From positions 310,001-374,000 of the forward strand of contig NZ_SJPX01000005.1 of assembly GCF_007860175.1 (NCBI RefSeq): 64,000 bases of DNA. The letters are read 5' to 3'. This document shows, one piece after another, positions 16,641-27,073 of this stretch. This DNA comes from Rubripirellula reticaptiva. Lineage in GTDB: Bacteria > Planctomycetota > Planctomycetia > Pirellulales > Pirellulaceae. Within the stretch, counting starts at the first letter, position 1. Every line of letters starts with the position of its first letter. Below the pieces are notes generated by a model. That model searched no databases. It was given only the letters and a program-made list of their open reading frames with translations, and was not told where the DNA came from. The translations under genes and the position numbers were made by a program.

Positions 16641-17023
16641 GGCGAGTGGGTTTGTAAGCCGGGTTCTGTAACGAAAGTTTGCACTTTCGCCAACGATCAT
16701 TTATCTGTGCACGACGATTGCTCGCCGCCTCAATTGCGACCTACCCGAATGATGGAACGCGACGGACCGCCGCTTCATTCTGTTTGGTCTAGCTCCGGAT
16801 GGGGTTTACCGAGCCGATCGTGTCACCACGAACGCTGGTGCGCTCTTACCGCACCGTTTCAGCCTTACCACGCACGCTCGAAAGCGCCGTTCGGCGGTCT
16901 ACTCTCTGTTGCACTTTCCCTAACCTCACGGCCGGTCGACGTTATCGACCATCCTGTCCTGCGGAGCCCGGACTTTCCTCCAGTGATAACTCGTACCACC
17001 AGCGATCGTCCCACCCACTCACC
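16641..17023 (-). ncRNA. rnpB: RNase P RNA, bacterial class A
   Basis: Read on the minus strand, the 5' conserved region GAGGAAAGTCCGGGCTCC (16979-16962) and the 3' conserved region ACAGAACCCGGCTTACAAAC are both present at the expected ends of a 383-base element. The termini pair as an 11-bp P1 helix: GGTGAGTGGGT at the 5' end with ACCCACTCGCC at the 3' end, followed by TTTTT that would act as terminator. Inner conserved pieces such as AGGGTGCAAC-like AGTGCAACAGAGAG and GTAAACCCCATCCGGAGC are also seen. It is the catalytic RNA that trims tRNA 5' leaders. Open frames across this stretch are not genes. Confidence 0.95.
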
Positions 17024-17111
17024 GAATCCCTAGGTTATCGGTTTTGACGATTAGGTGTTAGGGACCGGGTGACAGGACCGGGTGATCGAGAGCTTTCTCC
17101 GTTCCAGCTTT

Positions 17112-18281
17112 TTACAGCTTGCCGCCTTCGTGAGCGGTGAAGTCGGCGAACACTGGCAAATGGCTGGTGACGGCTTCCGCTTCGATCGGGTTCATATCCT
17201 GAGCTCGGGCGTAATCGTAGACGCCCGACCGACCCAAGAATTCGCTCGCCGAAACGTTGTCGATCAACAGGTTACAGGTGTGGTAGCGGCTGTAGATATC
17301 CGTTGGACGTCCGACCACCGCCGCTCGCATCGAGCCGCCGCCCATGGTGGGGATCAAGTACGCGTCGTCGGCTTGAAACAGCCCCAGCATGATGACGTCA
17401 TCCTCGCCGCGACCGTCGCCGCGGACCGACTTCATGATGCCGGGCAGCAAAGCGACTTCGCTTTGAGCGCGTGCCAAGTCGACTCGCACATTCACCAGCG
17501 AAAACGTCCAAGCAATCTGGGAGTCCGGCTTGGCGGCTCGGAAGGTTGCCACCAACGGATCGTAAGTCATTTGGTTCTGCGGATCTTCGACCGTATAAGT
17601 TTGCCGGCGGTCGACCAAGACTTGGTTGGTGTCAAAGATGAACGCCAACTGTTCTTGGCGGCCATTGGGTCCCGACGAATCGCCAATCACATAGTCGTAG
17701 CGGTTCTGGTAGTTCGAGCCGACTTGACCGCCGTTGATGATTTCGACCAATCGCGGAATCAAGTCTCGTTCGATCGACGCGATCTGCTGCAGCGCGATGA
17801 CGTCGAACTGGCGAACGACCGCGGCAACGTGCTTTCGGACCGTCAAATTGCTTAACTTTGTCGGACCAAAACCGTCCAGGGCCCACGACGCAACCTTGAT
17901 GCTGCGGTAACGAGGCGGCGCAGATGGCGTCTGGGCGGACGGCAGCGAGGTCTTGGGCGGCGAAAAATCTTGGATTCCTTCGACCGCAAAGCCGGAACTT
18001 GACCGCGACGTCAGTGTGATTGGATTGGCGGGACTGCCAAAATTGGTGAACTCGGTTTCGGGGACCGATCGATTGGGATCAATCTCGACGCGTTCGTCGA
18101 TGTAAGGTGCCTCGATGTAGTTAACGAATTGGCCGTCACTTTGCGGCACATCCTTGGCAAGCACACTGACTCGGTCCAATCCTGCGATTTCATAATGATT
18201 GAAAAAATACCATCCTCCGCCGGCCACTAACAGGACGACGGCAGCGACTTGGATTGGGCTTCCACCTTGAGAATCTGACAT
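17112..18281 (-). CDS. Membrane-anchored endonuclease/exonuclease/phosphatase-fold protein
   Basis: 389 residues. One N-terminal membrane helix (about residues 10-27, VAAVVLLVAGGGWYFFNHY), a low-complexity Ser/Pro region to about residue 125, then a DNase I-like domain: IKVASWALDGFG (usually KVxSWNI/L), VVRQFDVIALQQI (the usual E of the QE motif is replaced by Q), YDYVIGDSSGP, QLAFIFDT, WTFSLVNVRVD, VIMLGLFQADD and the C-terminal SHLPVFADF (SDHLPV-like). Several catalytic positions differ from active nucleases (no clear NxH, no D/N in GDFN), so activity is doubtful. Planctomycete homologues of this kind are annotated as endonuclease/phosphatase family. ATG at 18281. Confidence 0.75.
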   Translation of the reverse strand: MSDSQGGSPIQVAAVVLLVAGGGWYFFNHYEIAGLDRVSVLAKDVPQSDGQFVNYIEAPYIDERVEIDPNRSVPETEFTNFGSPANPITLTSRSSSGFAVEGIQDFSPPKTSLPSAQTPSAPPRYRSIKVASWALDGFGPTKLSNLTVRKHVAAVVRQFDVIALQQIASIERDLIPRLVEIINGGQVGSNYQNRYDYVIGDSSGPNGRQEQLAFIFDTNQVLVDRRQTYTVEDPQNQMTYDPLVATFRAAKPDSQIAWTFSLVNVRVDLARAQSEVALLPGIMKSVRGDGRGEDDVIMLGLFQADDAYLIPTMGGGSMRAAVVGRPTDIYSRYHTCNLLIDNVSASEFLGRSGVYDYARAQDMNPIEAEAVTSHLPVFADFTAHEGGKL

Positions 18282-18645
18282 GACGGCGTACTAACGTCGG
18301 TGGGCTAAAGGATTAAAACATGGTCCTTGATCAGCATCGAACCGAAACGGACTCCGCCATCAACTCGGCAGATCAAATGCATGCAAATCGACAAAACCAG
18401 GTGAGCTCAACCGTCGCGAAAAGCCGCTGTCGTCATGGCCGCTAGAATCCGAGCGACTAAATCGGCCGGCCCAGCCGGTTCTGCTGGCACTGCCGGTCAC
18501 AGGACTTGGCACTGACAGGGTGACGCACCACTCGGATTTCGGCGACGACAGTGGCCTTCTTCCGCTGGGCGTGGGAGCGGCGACTTGCTATTTTGACGGC
18601 AGCAATTTTGCCTCTTCCTACCCTTCAATTCCATAGACGGTTCTC
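18282..18645. other. Intergenic, divergent promoter region
   Basis: 364 bases between the divergent endonuclease-fold gene and odhB. It should hold both promoters. I see a TTGACG near 18591 but no good -10 at the right distance, some GC-rich short inverted repeats around CCGGC near 18480-18500, and no open frame worth calling. Confidence 0.4.
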
Positions 18646-19947
18646 GTGAGCGAAACGATCCAGGTCGAAGTCCCCACCGTTGGCGAATCCATCAGCGAAG
18701 TTCAAATTGGCCAATGGCTCAAGGCCGAAGGCGATTGGGTCGCGTCGGGTGAAGATCTCGTAGAAATTGAAACCGAAAAGGCATCGGTCCAAATTCCGGC
18801 TCCATCGTCGGGGTTCTTGGAAAGCATCGCCAAACAAAGCGAAGAGTTTGCGGTGATCGGCGAAGTCATCGCAACAATCCGAGTCGCCGAGCAACCGGCC
18901 GGCGGATCGGCTCCTGCCGCAGCACCGCCTGCGGCCGCCGCGGCGCCAGCTCCCCAGGCTGCGCCTGTACCAAGTTCCGCACCAAGTCCTGCATCATCCG
19001 GCACCGGAACTGCCGCCGCGTTTGTGATGCCCGCCGCTCAGCGTTTGCTCGACACCCACGGGCTCCGTGCGGCTGACGTTCCCGCGACGGGACCCGGTGG
19101 ACGGTTGCTCAAGGAAGACGTCCAGGCGTTCGTCCAAAACCGACCAGCCGCTGCACCACCTGCCGCAGCACCAGCGAAACCGCCGACCGCGGTGGCCGCA
19201 CCGCGCCGCGAATCCGCTGCATCGTTGGTGACCGACGGGCCAGCCCACCGAACCGAGGAAGTCAAACCGCTGTCGATGCTTCGCCGCACGATTGCAACTC
19301 GTTTGGTCGAGGCCCAGCAGACCGCCGCGTTGTTGACGACGTTCAACGAAGTCGACATGTCGCCGACCATGCAAATTCGCAAGGAATACAAAGACCGCTT
19401 TGTCGAACGTCACGGCGTCAAACTGGGCTTCATGTCCTTCTTTGCCAAAGCGGCCGTCGAAGCACTACGCAAGTTTCCAGCCGTCAACGCGGAAATCCGT
19501 GATGGCAACGCGATCTATCGAAACTATCAAGACATTGGCGTCGCCATCGGCGGCGGCAAAGGATTGGTGGTGCCGATCTTGCGCAATGTCGAACGGATGT
19601 CGTTCGCCGACATCGAAGGCACGATCGCTGGGTTTGCAAAACAGGCCAGCGAAAATCGCCTACAACCCGAAGACTTGATGGGTGGCACCTTCACCATCTC
19701 TAACGGTGGTGTCTACGGATCGCTGTTGTCGACGCCAATCGTCAATCCGCCACAAAGCGGCATCCTGGGTCTGCACTCGATCCAAGATCGTCCCGTTGCA
19801 ATCGACGGACAAGTCGTGATCCGGCCGATGATGTACATCGCACTGACCTACGATCACCGCATTGTTGATGGCCGCGAAGCAGTCGGCTTCCTAAAAACGA
19901 TCAAAGAAGTGATCGAAGAACCCGCACGGTTGTTCTTGGAACTGTAA
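18646..19947 (+). CDS. odhB: 2-oxoglutarate dehydrogenase E2 (dihydrolipoyl succinyltransferase)
   Basis: 433 residues starting at GTG 18646. Lipoyl domain (residues 1-80) with lysine in [11 protein letters not shown], an Ala/Pro-rich swinging linker (about 88-125), the peripheral-subunit-binding domain ([17 protein letters not shown] ... [11 protein letters not shown], about 128-165), another Ala/Pro linker, and the catalytic domain ending in [15 protein letters not shown] (His and Asp of the HxxxDG active site) and [10 protein letters not shown]. This matches succinyl-transferring E2 (SucB/OdhB), which passes succinyl groups to CoA in the TCA cycle. E1 and E3 genes are not adjacent. Pyruvate-type E2 is less likely given the short length and the C-terminal sequence. 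Confidence 0.9.
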   Translation: MSETIQVEVPTVGESISEVQIGQWLKAEGDWVASGEDLVEIETEKASVQIPAPSSGFLESIAKQSEEFAVIGEVIATIRVAEQPAGGSAPAAAPPAAAAAPAPQAAPVPSSAPSPASSGTGTAAAFVMPAAQRLLDTHGLRAADVPATGPGGRLLKEDVQAFVQNRPAAAPPAAAPAKPPTAVAAPRRESAASLVTDGPAHRTEEVKPLSMLRRTIATRLVEAQQTAALLTTFNEVDMSPTMQIRKEYKDRFVERHGVKLGFMSFFAKAAVEALRKFPAVNAEIRDGNAIYRNYQDIGVAIGGGKGLVVPILRNVERMSFADIEGTIAGFAKQASENRLQPEDLMGGTFTISNGGVYGSLLSTPIVNPPQSGILGLHSIQDRPVAIDGQVVIRPMMYIALTYDHRIVDGREAVGFLKTIKEVIEEPARLFLEL

Positions 19948-19959
19948 GACAATGCACTT

Positions 19960-20012
19960 TTCGTAGTACGGGCTGCCCGCCTGCATTTCGGGCTAGCAGC
20001 CTGAGCTACGAA
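19960..20012. repeat. REP-like inverted repeat between convergent genes
   Basis: TTCGTAG and CTACGAA flank an inner pair GCTGCCC / GGGCTAGCAGC around GCCTGCATTTC. It lies between odhB and the DUF255 fusion gene and covers the latter's stop codon (20006-20008). It looks like a short dispersed palindromic unit that may also end transcription from both sides. Confidence 0.5.
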
Positions 20013-22423
20013 TGATCAACAACTTCGATCTCAAAAACCGCGTCCGTGGTTTGCGGCGCGATACAGCGACTTGCATCACACGCCTGCGACCGTAACGTGA
20101 ACGTCAACGGCTGTTTCCCAAGCGGTGCATCACCCGCTATTTGCACCGTGGCTCGGAATGTGACTTCGCCCTGGTACAGAACCAAGTTCTGCTTCAGCAC
20201 TTCATCAAGTTTCCTCGTCCCCTTCGGCGTGGCAATCTTCGCATCAAAGAACGGCTCGGCGGATGAAATGTCCAGCGTCGTCGACTGAACGAAATCGACG
20301 CCAGGATTGTCTCCGTACAAGTGCCAACCAGGTTCGATCGACAAGCGAATTGCGAAGTCGACCGTTTCGCCGCGCCCAACCCGAATTTGTGAAGCAAATA
20401 ACTCGCCCACGATCGCGTTAGCAGTAAATCGCAAATCCGCATCGCTGAGTGAATCGTTCACGGTGACTCCAGCGGCCGAAGCTACAGCCGCGCCAGTTTC
20501 TAGCTGCATCGCCAGCGCGACCAGCAACTCATCTGCGTTGCCGGCAGACGCCCAGAGCGATCCGGCCAACCCTTCGATGGTTCGATTGGCAGCCTCGCGG
20601 TACTTTGCATCACCCGTCAAAGTCGCCAGTTCCAGCATCACTCGAGCAGCGATGCCGTTGCCGGACGGCAGATTACCGCCGCCGCCAAGATTCTTCGACC
20701 GAATCACAAAATCATTCTGTTCGTTTCCAGCGGCGTGATTCGCAGATCTTGAGGTAAAGAAAAACCCGCCCGCCTGTTCGTCTTGAAAGTCGGCCAACAT
20801 TCGATCAGCAAGATCAATCGCAGCGTCCAAGTACTTTGCTTCTTCGGTGGCACGATGCAATTCCAACAGCGCGGCCGCCATGAAGGCATGATCATTCAAG
20901 TATCCATCCAGCTTTGATTGACCGCCGCGTGAAGTCCGCTGCAAACGACCATCAATGATCATCGACCCCAATACAAAATCCGCCGCCCGTCGCGCCGCCT
21001 CGACATAGTCAGGACGTTCCAACGTACGTCCGGCATAGGCAAGCGATTCGATCATTAGCCCGTTCCAAGCCGCCAACACCTTGTCATCCAAGTGCGGATA
21101 GAGTCGCTTTTGCCGTTCCGCCAACAACTTCGAACGCATTGCGGACAAACGCACCTCTAATTCACTCTCGTCAAGCTTTGCCGCGGCCGCGAATTGCGAA
21201 ATCGGCTTTGGCAGATGCAGAATGTTGCTAGTCGACTGCTCCCCACTGGCTTCATCGTGAAAGTTACCATCGGCTAAAACGCCATAGACGCCGGCGAACA
21301 CATCCGCGTCGTCTTTTCCAAGTACCGATACGATTTCGTCTCGCGTCCAAACGTAGTACTTGCCCTCCGTGGCATCACTTTCCGAATCAATCGCCGAATA
21401 GAAGCCTCCTTCGGGCGAGGTCATTTCGCGACTCAACCATTCGACAATCCCATCAACCGCTGCCAAATACGAATCGTCTTCGGAGAGCAAATAGCCATCA
21501 GTGTAGGCGCGCATCAGTTGCGCATTGTCGTACAGCATCTTTTCAAAGTGCGGCAGCAACCATTTTGCGTCGGTTGAATACCGATGAAAGCCACCGCCAA
21601 TTTGATCGTGGACACCGCCACGCGACATTTTCGTCAGAGTTGTGTTGATCATCTTTAGCACCGCAGCGTCCGGTTCTCGGCGGTGCTGATCGACTAACAA
21701 AGCCAGCGCCGAATGAGGCGGAAATTTTGGCGCGCCGCCAAATCCGCCTTCCACCGAATCGAAACGAGACTTCAATGCCTCGATCGCAACGCTGATCAAC
21801 TCTTTCGACGCAGGCTTGGTACTGTCCGGCGACTGACCGGCGCGGCTGATCATGTCCGTGATCGCACCGGCTTGCTTCATCACTTCGTCATTTCGCGTTT
21901 TCCAGATGCCGGACAACTGCGACAAGATTCGCTTGAACGAATCGTGAGAGAAGTAGGTGCCCGCCATCCACGCCTTGCCATCTGGAGTCAACCAAACCGA
22001 GTTCGGCCAACCTCCGCTGCCTCTTGTGACAAGCTGGGTTGCGATCATGAACTGTTGATCAAGATCCGGCCGTTCTTCGCGATCCACTTTAATGCAGACG
22101 TAGTTCGCATTCATAACCTCCGCCACATCCTCGCGTTCGAACGATTCTCGTTCCATCACGTGGCACCAGTAACACGTTGAATAACCGATCGAAAGAAAAA
22201 CTGGTTTGTTCTCCTTCTTTGCTTTCGCAAAAGCTTCCGGCCCCCACGGATACCAATCGACCGGGTTATGCGCGTGCTGCAACAAGTACGGACTGGTTTC
22301 GTCGATCAACTTGTTGGTGTGCTTGTGCATCGTCGCATCTTCTTGCGAAAAGGAAAACGATCCTTGCCCAATCGCAAACAGCAAAACAACCAAGCAAGCC
22401 ATCGCACGTCGAAGATTCATCAC
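20006..22423 (-). CDS. Exported DUF255 thioredoxin-like protein fused to a DsbD-alpha-like domain
   Basis: 805 residues. Signal peptide ([18 protein letters not shown]). Then DUF255 (YyaL/SSP411 type): [21 protein letters not shown], the redox motif [15 protein letters not shown] (C84, C87), [11 protein letters not shown] and [14 protein letters not shown], followed by an (alpha/alpha)-barrel-like part (for example [46 protein letters not shown]) to about residue 645. The last 150 residues resemble the periplasmic N-terminal domain of DsbD, with [10 protein letters not shown] and the cysteine pair [12 protein letters not shown]. The fusion is unusual; YyaL proteins are usually cytoplasmic and lack this tail. 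Third gene after PSD1 and DUF1501, 54 bases behind. Confidence 0.9.
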   Translation of the reverse strand: MMNLRRAMACLVVLLFAIGQGSFSFSQEDATMHKHTNKLIDETSPYLLQHAHNPVDWYPWGPEAFAKAKKENKPVFLSIGYSTCYWCHVMERESFEREDVAEVMNANYVCIKVDREERPDLDQQFMIATQLVTRGSGGWPNSVWLTPDGKAWMAGTYFSHDSFKRILSQLSGIWKTRNDEVMKQAGAITDMISRAGQSPDSTKPASKELISVAIEALKSRFDSVEGGFGGAPKFPPHSALALLVDQHRREPDAAVLKMINTTLTKMSRGGVHDQIGGGFHRYSTDAKWLLPHFEKMLYDNAQLMRAYTDGYLLSEDDSYLAAVDGIVEWLSREMTSPEGGFYSAIDSESDATEGKYYVWTRDEIVSVLGKDDADVFAGVYGVLADGNFHDEASGEQSTSNILHLPKPISQFAAAAKLDESELEVRLSAMRSKLLAERQKRLYPHLDDKVLAAWNGLMIESLAYAGRTLERPDYVEAARRAADFVLGSMIIDGRLQRTSRGGQSKLDGYLNDHAFMAAALLELHRATEEAKYLDAAIDLADRMLADFQDEQAGGFFFTSRSANHAAGNEQNDFVIRSKNLGGGGNLPSGNGIAARVMLELATLTGDAKYREAANRTIEGLAGSLWASAGNADELLVALAMQLETGAAVASAAGVTVNDSLSDADLRFTANAIVGELFASQIRVGRGETVDFAIRLSIEPGWHLYGDNPGVDFVQSTTLDISSAEPFFDAKIATPKGTRKLDEVLKQNLVLYQGEVTFRATVQIAGDAPLGKQPLTFTLRSQACDASRCIAPQTTDAVFEIEVVDHS

Positions 22424-22477
22424 AGCGGGCTCTTGAGAATGCGAGTAGGGCGTTGCGAAAGATCAAACAGCAACCAC

Positions 22478-23947
22478 TCAGGCGAGAACGTCGTGAATGA
22501 CACGACCATGAACATCAGTCAGACGCCGCTGGATTCCGTTATGGTAATGCGTCAGACGTTTGTGATCGAAACCTAACAGGTGCAAGATCGTCGCGTGGAA
22601 ATCGTGGATCGTGGTGACGTTCTCGGTCGCCCGAAAACCAAACTCGTCCGTTGCGCCATAACTGTGTCCGCGTTTGACTCCTGCACCCGCCATCCAACAC
22701 GTAAACCCTAACGGGTTGTGGTCACGACCGAGCGTACCGGCCTGAAACATTGGCATTCGCCCAAACTCGGTCGCAAAAACGAGTAACGTCGAGTCCAGCA
22801 AGCCTCGCTGTTTCAAGTCACGAAGCAGACCTGCCACTGGTTGATCTAAAATCTCGCCGTGCACGTCATACTGTTCTTTCAGCTTGCTGTGCCCGTCCCA
22901 ATTGATTCGCCCACCCGACGCGTAGGCTCCGTTGAAGATCTGAACAAACCGCACTCCGTTTTCGACAAGCCGCCGAGCCAGAATGCAGTTATTGGCGAAC
23001 GCGGCCTTATCTTTGTTGGCACTATCAGCGCCGTATAATTTCCGAATGTGCTCAGGTTCGGTTGAAAGATCAACGACGTCGGGAACGTGCAACTGCATCC
23101 GTGCGGCAAGCTCGTAACTGGCAATTCTTGCCGCAAGCTGTTGATCGCCAGGAAAACGGTTTTGGTGCGATTGTTCTAAAAAACGCAGAAGCTCACGAGA
23201 CGAGCGGTCCGTTTTTGCCGAGATCGAAGCCGGTCGATCCAGAAAACGAATCGGCTTGGTCGTGCTAAGCGGCGTGCCTTGAAAAGCGGCTGGTAAGAAA
23301 CCGCTGGCCCAGTTGTTCGGCCCCGACTGAGGCATTCCGCGAGGATCTTCGATCGCCACAAACGCTGGCAAATTCTGGTTCTCGCTACCAAGCCCAAAGT
23401 TGATCCACGCCCCCATGCTTGGGAATCCGTCAAACGCAAAGCCGGTGTTCATGACGTTTTCAGCCGGCCCATGCGTGTTCGACTTGTTCGTCAACGAATG
23501 GAAGTAACAAATGTCATCAGAAAGGTCGCCGATATGTGGCACAAGATCCGAGACCATTTTCCCCGATTGACCGCGCGGGCGAAACTGCCAGAGTGGCTTC
23601 GTCAGATTGCCGTTCGGACCTTGGAATGAAACCAGCTTCTCGTTCCCCGGCAGTGGTTGCCCATCCAATCGGATCAGCTCAGGCTTGTAGTCAAAGGTGT
23701 CAACGTGGCTGAGTGCCCCCGAACAGAAGACCACGATCACGTTCTTCGCCTTGGCCGCAAAATGGGGCGAGCGAGGCAAGTACGGATTGGCGGGATCAAT
23801 TTTCGGACGGTTCGATTCCGATGCCTCTGATGCCTCTGATGCTTCGGTCATCAACGAAGCCAATGCGATCGATGCCAAACCACCGGCTGCACCGGAGATC
23901 AACTGGCGTCGGCCGATGTTGAACTGTTTTAATTGTGAATGCATCAT
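22478..23947 (-). CDS. DUF1501 Tat-exported protein, copy 2
   Basis: 489 residues. Start at ATG 23947, overlapping the TGA of the PSD1 gene (ATGA); a second ATG follows directly. Twin-arginine motif IGRRQLISG then a hydrophobic stretch. Signature segments: [70 protein letters not shown] and [18 protein letters not shown]. The DGG of copy 1 is CSG here, so one putative metal residue differs. Just after the signal a nine-base unit is repeated three times (Glu-Ala-Ser). Same order as at 9917-14394, so PSD1-DUF1501 is a module. Confidence 0.93.
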   Translation of the reverse strand: MMHSQLKQFNIGRRQLISGAAGGLASIALASLMTEASEASEASESNRPKIDPANPYLPRSPHFAAKAKNVIVVFCSGALSHVDTFDYKPELIRLDGQPLPGNEKLVSFQGPNGNLTKPLWQFRPRGQSGKMVSDLVPHIGDLSDDICYFHSLTNKSNTHGPAENVMNTGFAFDGFPSMGAWINFGLGSENQNLPAFVAIEDPRGMPQSGPNNWASGFLPAAFQGTPLSTTKPIRFLDRPASISAKTDRSSRELLRFLEQSHQNRFPGDQQLAARIASYELAARMQLHVPDVVDLSTEPEHIRKLYGADSANKDKAAFANNCILARRLVENGVRFVQIFNGAYASGGRINWDGHSKLKEQYDVHGEILDQPVAGLLRDLKQRGLLDSTLLVFATEFGRMPMFQAGTLGRDHNPLGFTCWMAGAGVKRGHSYGATDEFGFRATENVTTIHDFHATILHLLGFDHKRLTHYHNGIQRRLTDVHGRVIHDVLA

Positions 23948-26736
23948 GGGATGTACAGGAACTCACTGGAATTGATCAACACGCGACACAGTTCGGCGAG
24001 ACTCTCGGTTTCAACGAACTGGACCAACCGTTTTGTTTCGGCTACATCCGGCGGGCGAGAGTACGCGATCGCCAGCGCACAACTCACCTGATCGCTGACC
24101 GAGTCACCGGCTTCGGCACGAACTCGATCGGCAAAAAATTTCGCTTGTTGCAACACGAACGGACTGTTCAGCAGTCCAAGTGACTGAGTTGGCGTGATCG
24201 AGCGAGTTCGCTTGGGCTGCATCTGTCCCGCATCTGGACAGTCGAACGCACCGAATACATCAACGGACTGCATGCGGATTTTGTGCGCGTAAATCATCCG
24301 CCGCCATCCACTTTCATCGAACGTTTCGATCGGCTGGTAGTCAGCTAAACCGCCACGCTGTTTGAACAGATTGAAACCAGGGCCACCGGGTTGCCGATTC
24401 AATTTTCCACTAGCTTGCAAAATGCTGTCGCGAATCGATTCGGCCTCTAACCGGCGAGGCGGATATCGCCAAAGTAATCGAGAATCGGCATCGACCGTCG
24501 TCCCAGCGGCGTAGGGCCGATTGGATTGGCGAAACGTATCCGACATGACGATCTGGCGATGCAGACTCTTGAGCGACCATCCGCCATGAACAAAGTTGGA
24601 CGCTAAAGCGTCGAGCAATTCGGGATGTGAAGGACGCGAGCCCATCTCGCCAAAATCGCTGGACGTATCCACCAGTCCTTCGCCAAAGTGGTGTTGCCAA
24701 ACTCGATTGACGATCACTCGTGATGTCAACGGATGATCTTGCCTGGTCAGGTCGCGGGCAAGTGAGACACGCCGATTGACTTCGGGTTCATCGGCTTTCA
24801 ATTGCAAGTCACCCAAGATCCTCGGGATCGCAGGCACTACTTGCTCGCGGCGATTCATGGGATCACCGCGATGCAGCAACCATGTTGGTTCTGGCGAATC
24901 ACTGAACGAAGCGGCGAAAACTTTCGGACCAGCCGTCAAACGTTTCAAGTTGGCACGCGCGGATCGAAGATTCGCGTTGGCCTTGACGATTAATTCGACT
25001 TGCTCGGGCGTCTTGCCGGACAGCGTGACGTCTTTGGCTGGCCGAGTGTCGTCTTCACGCAAGTATCGATTGCCGGTATCGGCTACGACGAGCCAATCGC
25101 CCGAACCACCGTCCAGCACCTTCAACACATAGTCTGCTGGTTGACTGCTGCCACGATCCCAAACGACTCGATCGATCGTGGTCGGTTCAGGAAAATCAAT
25201 CTGAATCCAAGCGGGGCCCTTTCTACTGGCAACCCAAGGAAACGCTTGACGACGATCGGTTAGTCCATCGATCAGATTATCGTGATGACGTGTCTGATTG
25301 GCCAGTTCGAAACTTGACGCCGATGCGGTCGCGCCCGCCGTCGCCAACGCCGCGTTAGTTTCGCCTGACCAAACTTCGAACTCGTAAAGCGAAGCCGGTC
25401 CGTTGTTGCCCGTCGCAGCGATCTCCATCCGTACGGATGAAGTGGTCACTGGGTCGATCGTTTCAGTGTGAAGCGAATCAAGCGGCGTTTCGAGCGACAA
25501 CGAGATTCGCAGTTGATCCGATTCATCCGTTAATTTTTCCAACCGATCGCGTGCTGCGGGTACTTTCGCCGCAAATTCGTCATTCGTTTTCCCCCGAAGT
25601 CTTCGCTCGCCGAAACTTAGTCCTGCAAAGATCGCTTGCATCGAGTAGTAATCGCGTTGCAGGATTGGATCAAACTTGTGGTTGTGACAGCGGGCGCAGC
25701 CAACGGTGAGTCCCAGCACACTTTGGCTGACCGTTTGAATGACCTCGTCCAGTTCATCTTGGCGAGCTTGACGCATCGCTTCATCGTCGCGACCGATCTG
25801 GCCGGGCAAGTTGGCGGGGCCGGAAACCAGAAATCCCAACGCGGCGTCTTCGCCAACGGTGTCGCCCGCAATTTGTTCGAAAACGAACTGATCATAAGGC
25901 TTGTCATGGTTCAGCGAATCGATCACCCAGTCCCGATAGGGCCACGCATTGGGCCGCGGCGAGTTGGTTTCGAAGCCGACCGTTTCAGCCCACCGAATCA
26001 CGTCGAGCCAGTGCTGCGCCCAACGTTCGCCATACGCCGGTGAATCAAGAAGCCGAGTGACGGCCTTTTCGTAGCCAGCTTCGACGCCGTCCGGGTCATC
26101 AAGGAACAGTGCTACCTGGTCCGGGGTCGGCGGCAACCCGGTGATGACCAGACTGAGTCGCCGCAGTTGCGTCGTGGGATCAGCACACGGCGAAAGCGAC
26201 AAGTCGGACTCGCCCAACCTCTTTGCGATCATTTGGTCGATCACCGACTCGAAACCGCCACCGTCGGTTGAAGCGCCGCTTACCGTTTCACTGCGGAACG
26301 TTTTGATAGGCTCAAGCGACCATAGGTTCGAATCAATGTCATCAGCGGTCGCATCCATCTGGCCTGGCCAAGGCGCACCATCGGTGACCCACTTTTTCAG
26401 CGTTTCGATTTCGGCTGCCGAAAGACGTTCACCGTCGGGTGGCATCTGCATTTCGAGATCGTTCGTGCCGGTCACCACGGCGATCAAGAAACTGTCGTCG
26501 GGATTGCCAGGAACGACCGTCGCGACGCCAACGTCACCGCCACGCAGCATCGAACTACGACGATCCAGCCGCAGGCCACTGTTTTGTTCTTCACTGCCAT
26601 GACAATGCGAGCAATGCTGGTCCAGGATCGGCTGAACGTCGCTTGTGAATTCCACCGTCTCGTTTGCGACGGCGTAGCAACAGCCGACGATGGTCATCGC
26701 GATGAAGGAGATCGATCGAATTAAAAGACCTGCCAT
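23944..26736 (-). CDS. PSD1 planctomycete cytochrome c with discoidin-like insert, copy 2
   Basis: About 930 residues from ATG 26736 (a TTG at 26748 adds four). Signal peptide, then cytochrome c domain with HCSHCH (about residues 41-46) and [19 protein letters not shown]1549 (about 160-365; [37 protein letters not shown] with another CxxCH). Residues about 415-570 look like an F5/8 type C (discoidin) carbohydrate-binding domain ([30 protein letters not shown]). DUF1553 follows ([33 protein letters not shown]). The insert differs from that of copy 1. Divergent from a sulfatase; coupled with DUF1501 downstream. Confidence 0.93.
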   Translation of the reverse strand: MAGLLIRSISFIAMTIVGCCYAVANETVEFTSDVQPILDQHCSHCHGSEEQNSGLRLDRRSSMLRGGDVGVATVVPGNPDDSFLIAVVTGTNDLEMQMPPDGERLSAAEIETLKKWVTDGAPWPGQMDATADDIDSNLWSLEPIKTFRSETVSGASTDGGGFESVIDQMIAKRLGESDLSLSPCADPTTQLRRLSLVITGLPPTPDQVALFLDDPDGVEAGYEKAVTRLLDSPAYGERWAQHWLDVIRWAETVGFETNSPRPNAWPYRDWVIDSLNHDKPYDQFVFEQIAGDTVGEDAALGFLVSGPANLPGQIGRDDEAMRQARQDELDEVIQTVSQSVLGLTVGCARCHNHKFDPILQRDYYSMQAIFAGLSFGERRLRGKTNDEFAAKVPAARDRLEKLTDESDQLRISLSLETPLDSLHTETIDPVTTSSVRMEIAATGNNGPASLYEFEVWSGETNAALATAGATASASSFELANQTRHHDNLIDGLTDRRQAFPWVASRKGPAWIQIDFPEPTTIDRVVWDRGSSQPADYVLKVLDGGSGDWLVVADTGNRYLREDDTRPAKDVTLSGKTPEQVELIVKANANLRSARANLKRLTAGPKVFAASFSDSPEPTWLLHRGDPMNRREQVVPAIPRILGDLQLKADEPEVNRRVSLARDLTRQDHPLTSRVIVNRVWQHHFGEGLVDTSSDFGEMGSRPSHPELLDALASNFVHGGWSLKSLHRQIVMSDTFRQSNRPYAAGTTVDADSRLLWRYPPRRLEAESIRDSILQASGKLNRQPGGPGFNLFKQRGGLADYQPIETFDESGWRRMIYAHKIRMQSVDVFGAFDCPDAGQMQPKRTRSITPTQSLGLLNSPFVLQQAKFFADRVRAEAGDSVSDQVSCALAIAYSRPPDVAETKRLVQFVETESLAELCRVLINSSEFLYIP

Positions 26737-27073
26737 AGATTGAGGCAATCAAAAGGGAGGGAAAACAAAGCTATCAGCAGGCTTTATTTTTTGTTGGTGG
26801 GGCAGGAACCAGAGTCGATTCAAAATTCGCGTCGAGCAAGTTCGGACCAGTCGGTGCGATTGTCTCTATCAATATCTCGTGATCGAAGGGGCTAACCAGC
26901 TTAACACTACGACGGACCAACGCCAACTCTTTCTCGTTTTGTGGATATCTGAACCACCGGCTTCAGTCTTACTGAATTCTTCATTGCGTTGTTTCCTGTT
27001 TGTTTCGTCACTGTGGACTTCCTAAGATGTCCGGTTCAACGCTGACTCACTTCTATTGACTTCGGAAACAAAC
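26737..27073. other. Divergent promoter region of PSD1 operon and sulfatase
   Basis: 337 bases between the two start codons, AT-richer than the genes (TTTATTTTTTG near 26782). No convincing hairpin or paired -35/-10 boxes seen. A shared regulator binding here would co-regulate both sides. Confidence 0.4.

Noticed and set aside
16707-17033. Open frames across 16707-17047 on the plus strand
   Set aside because: They lie on the reverse strand of RNase P RNA, which has both conserved ends and a paired P1 helix; the predicted proteins have no domain-like features.
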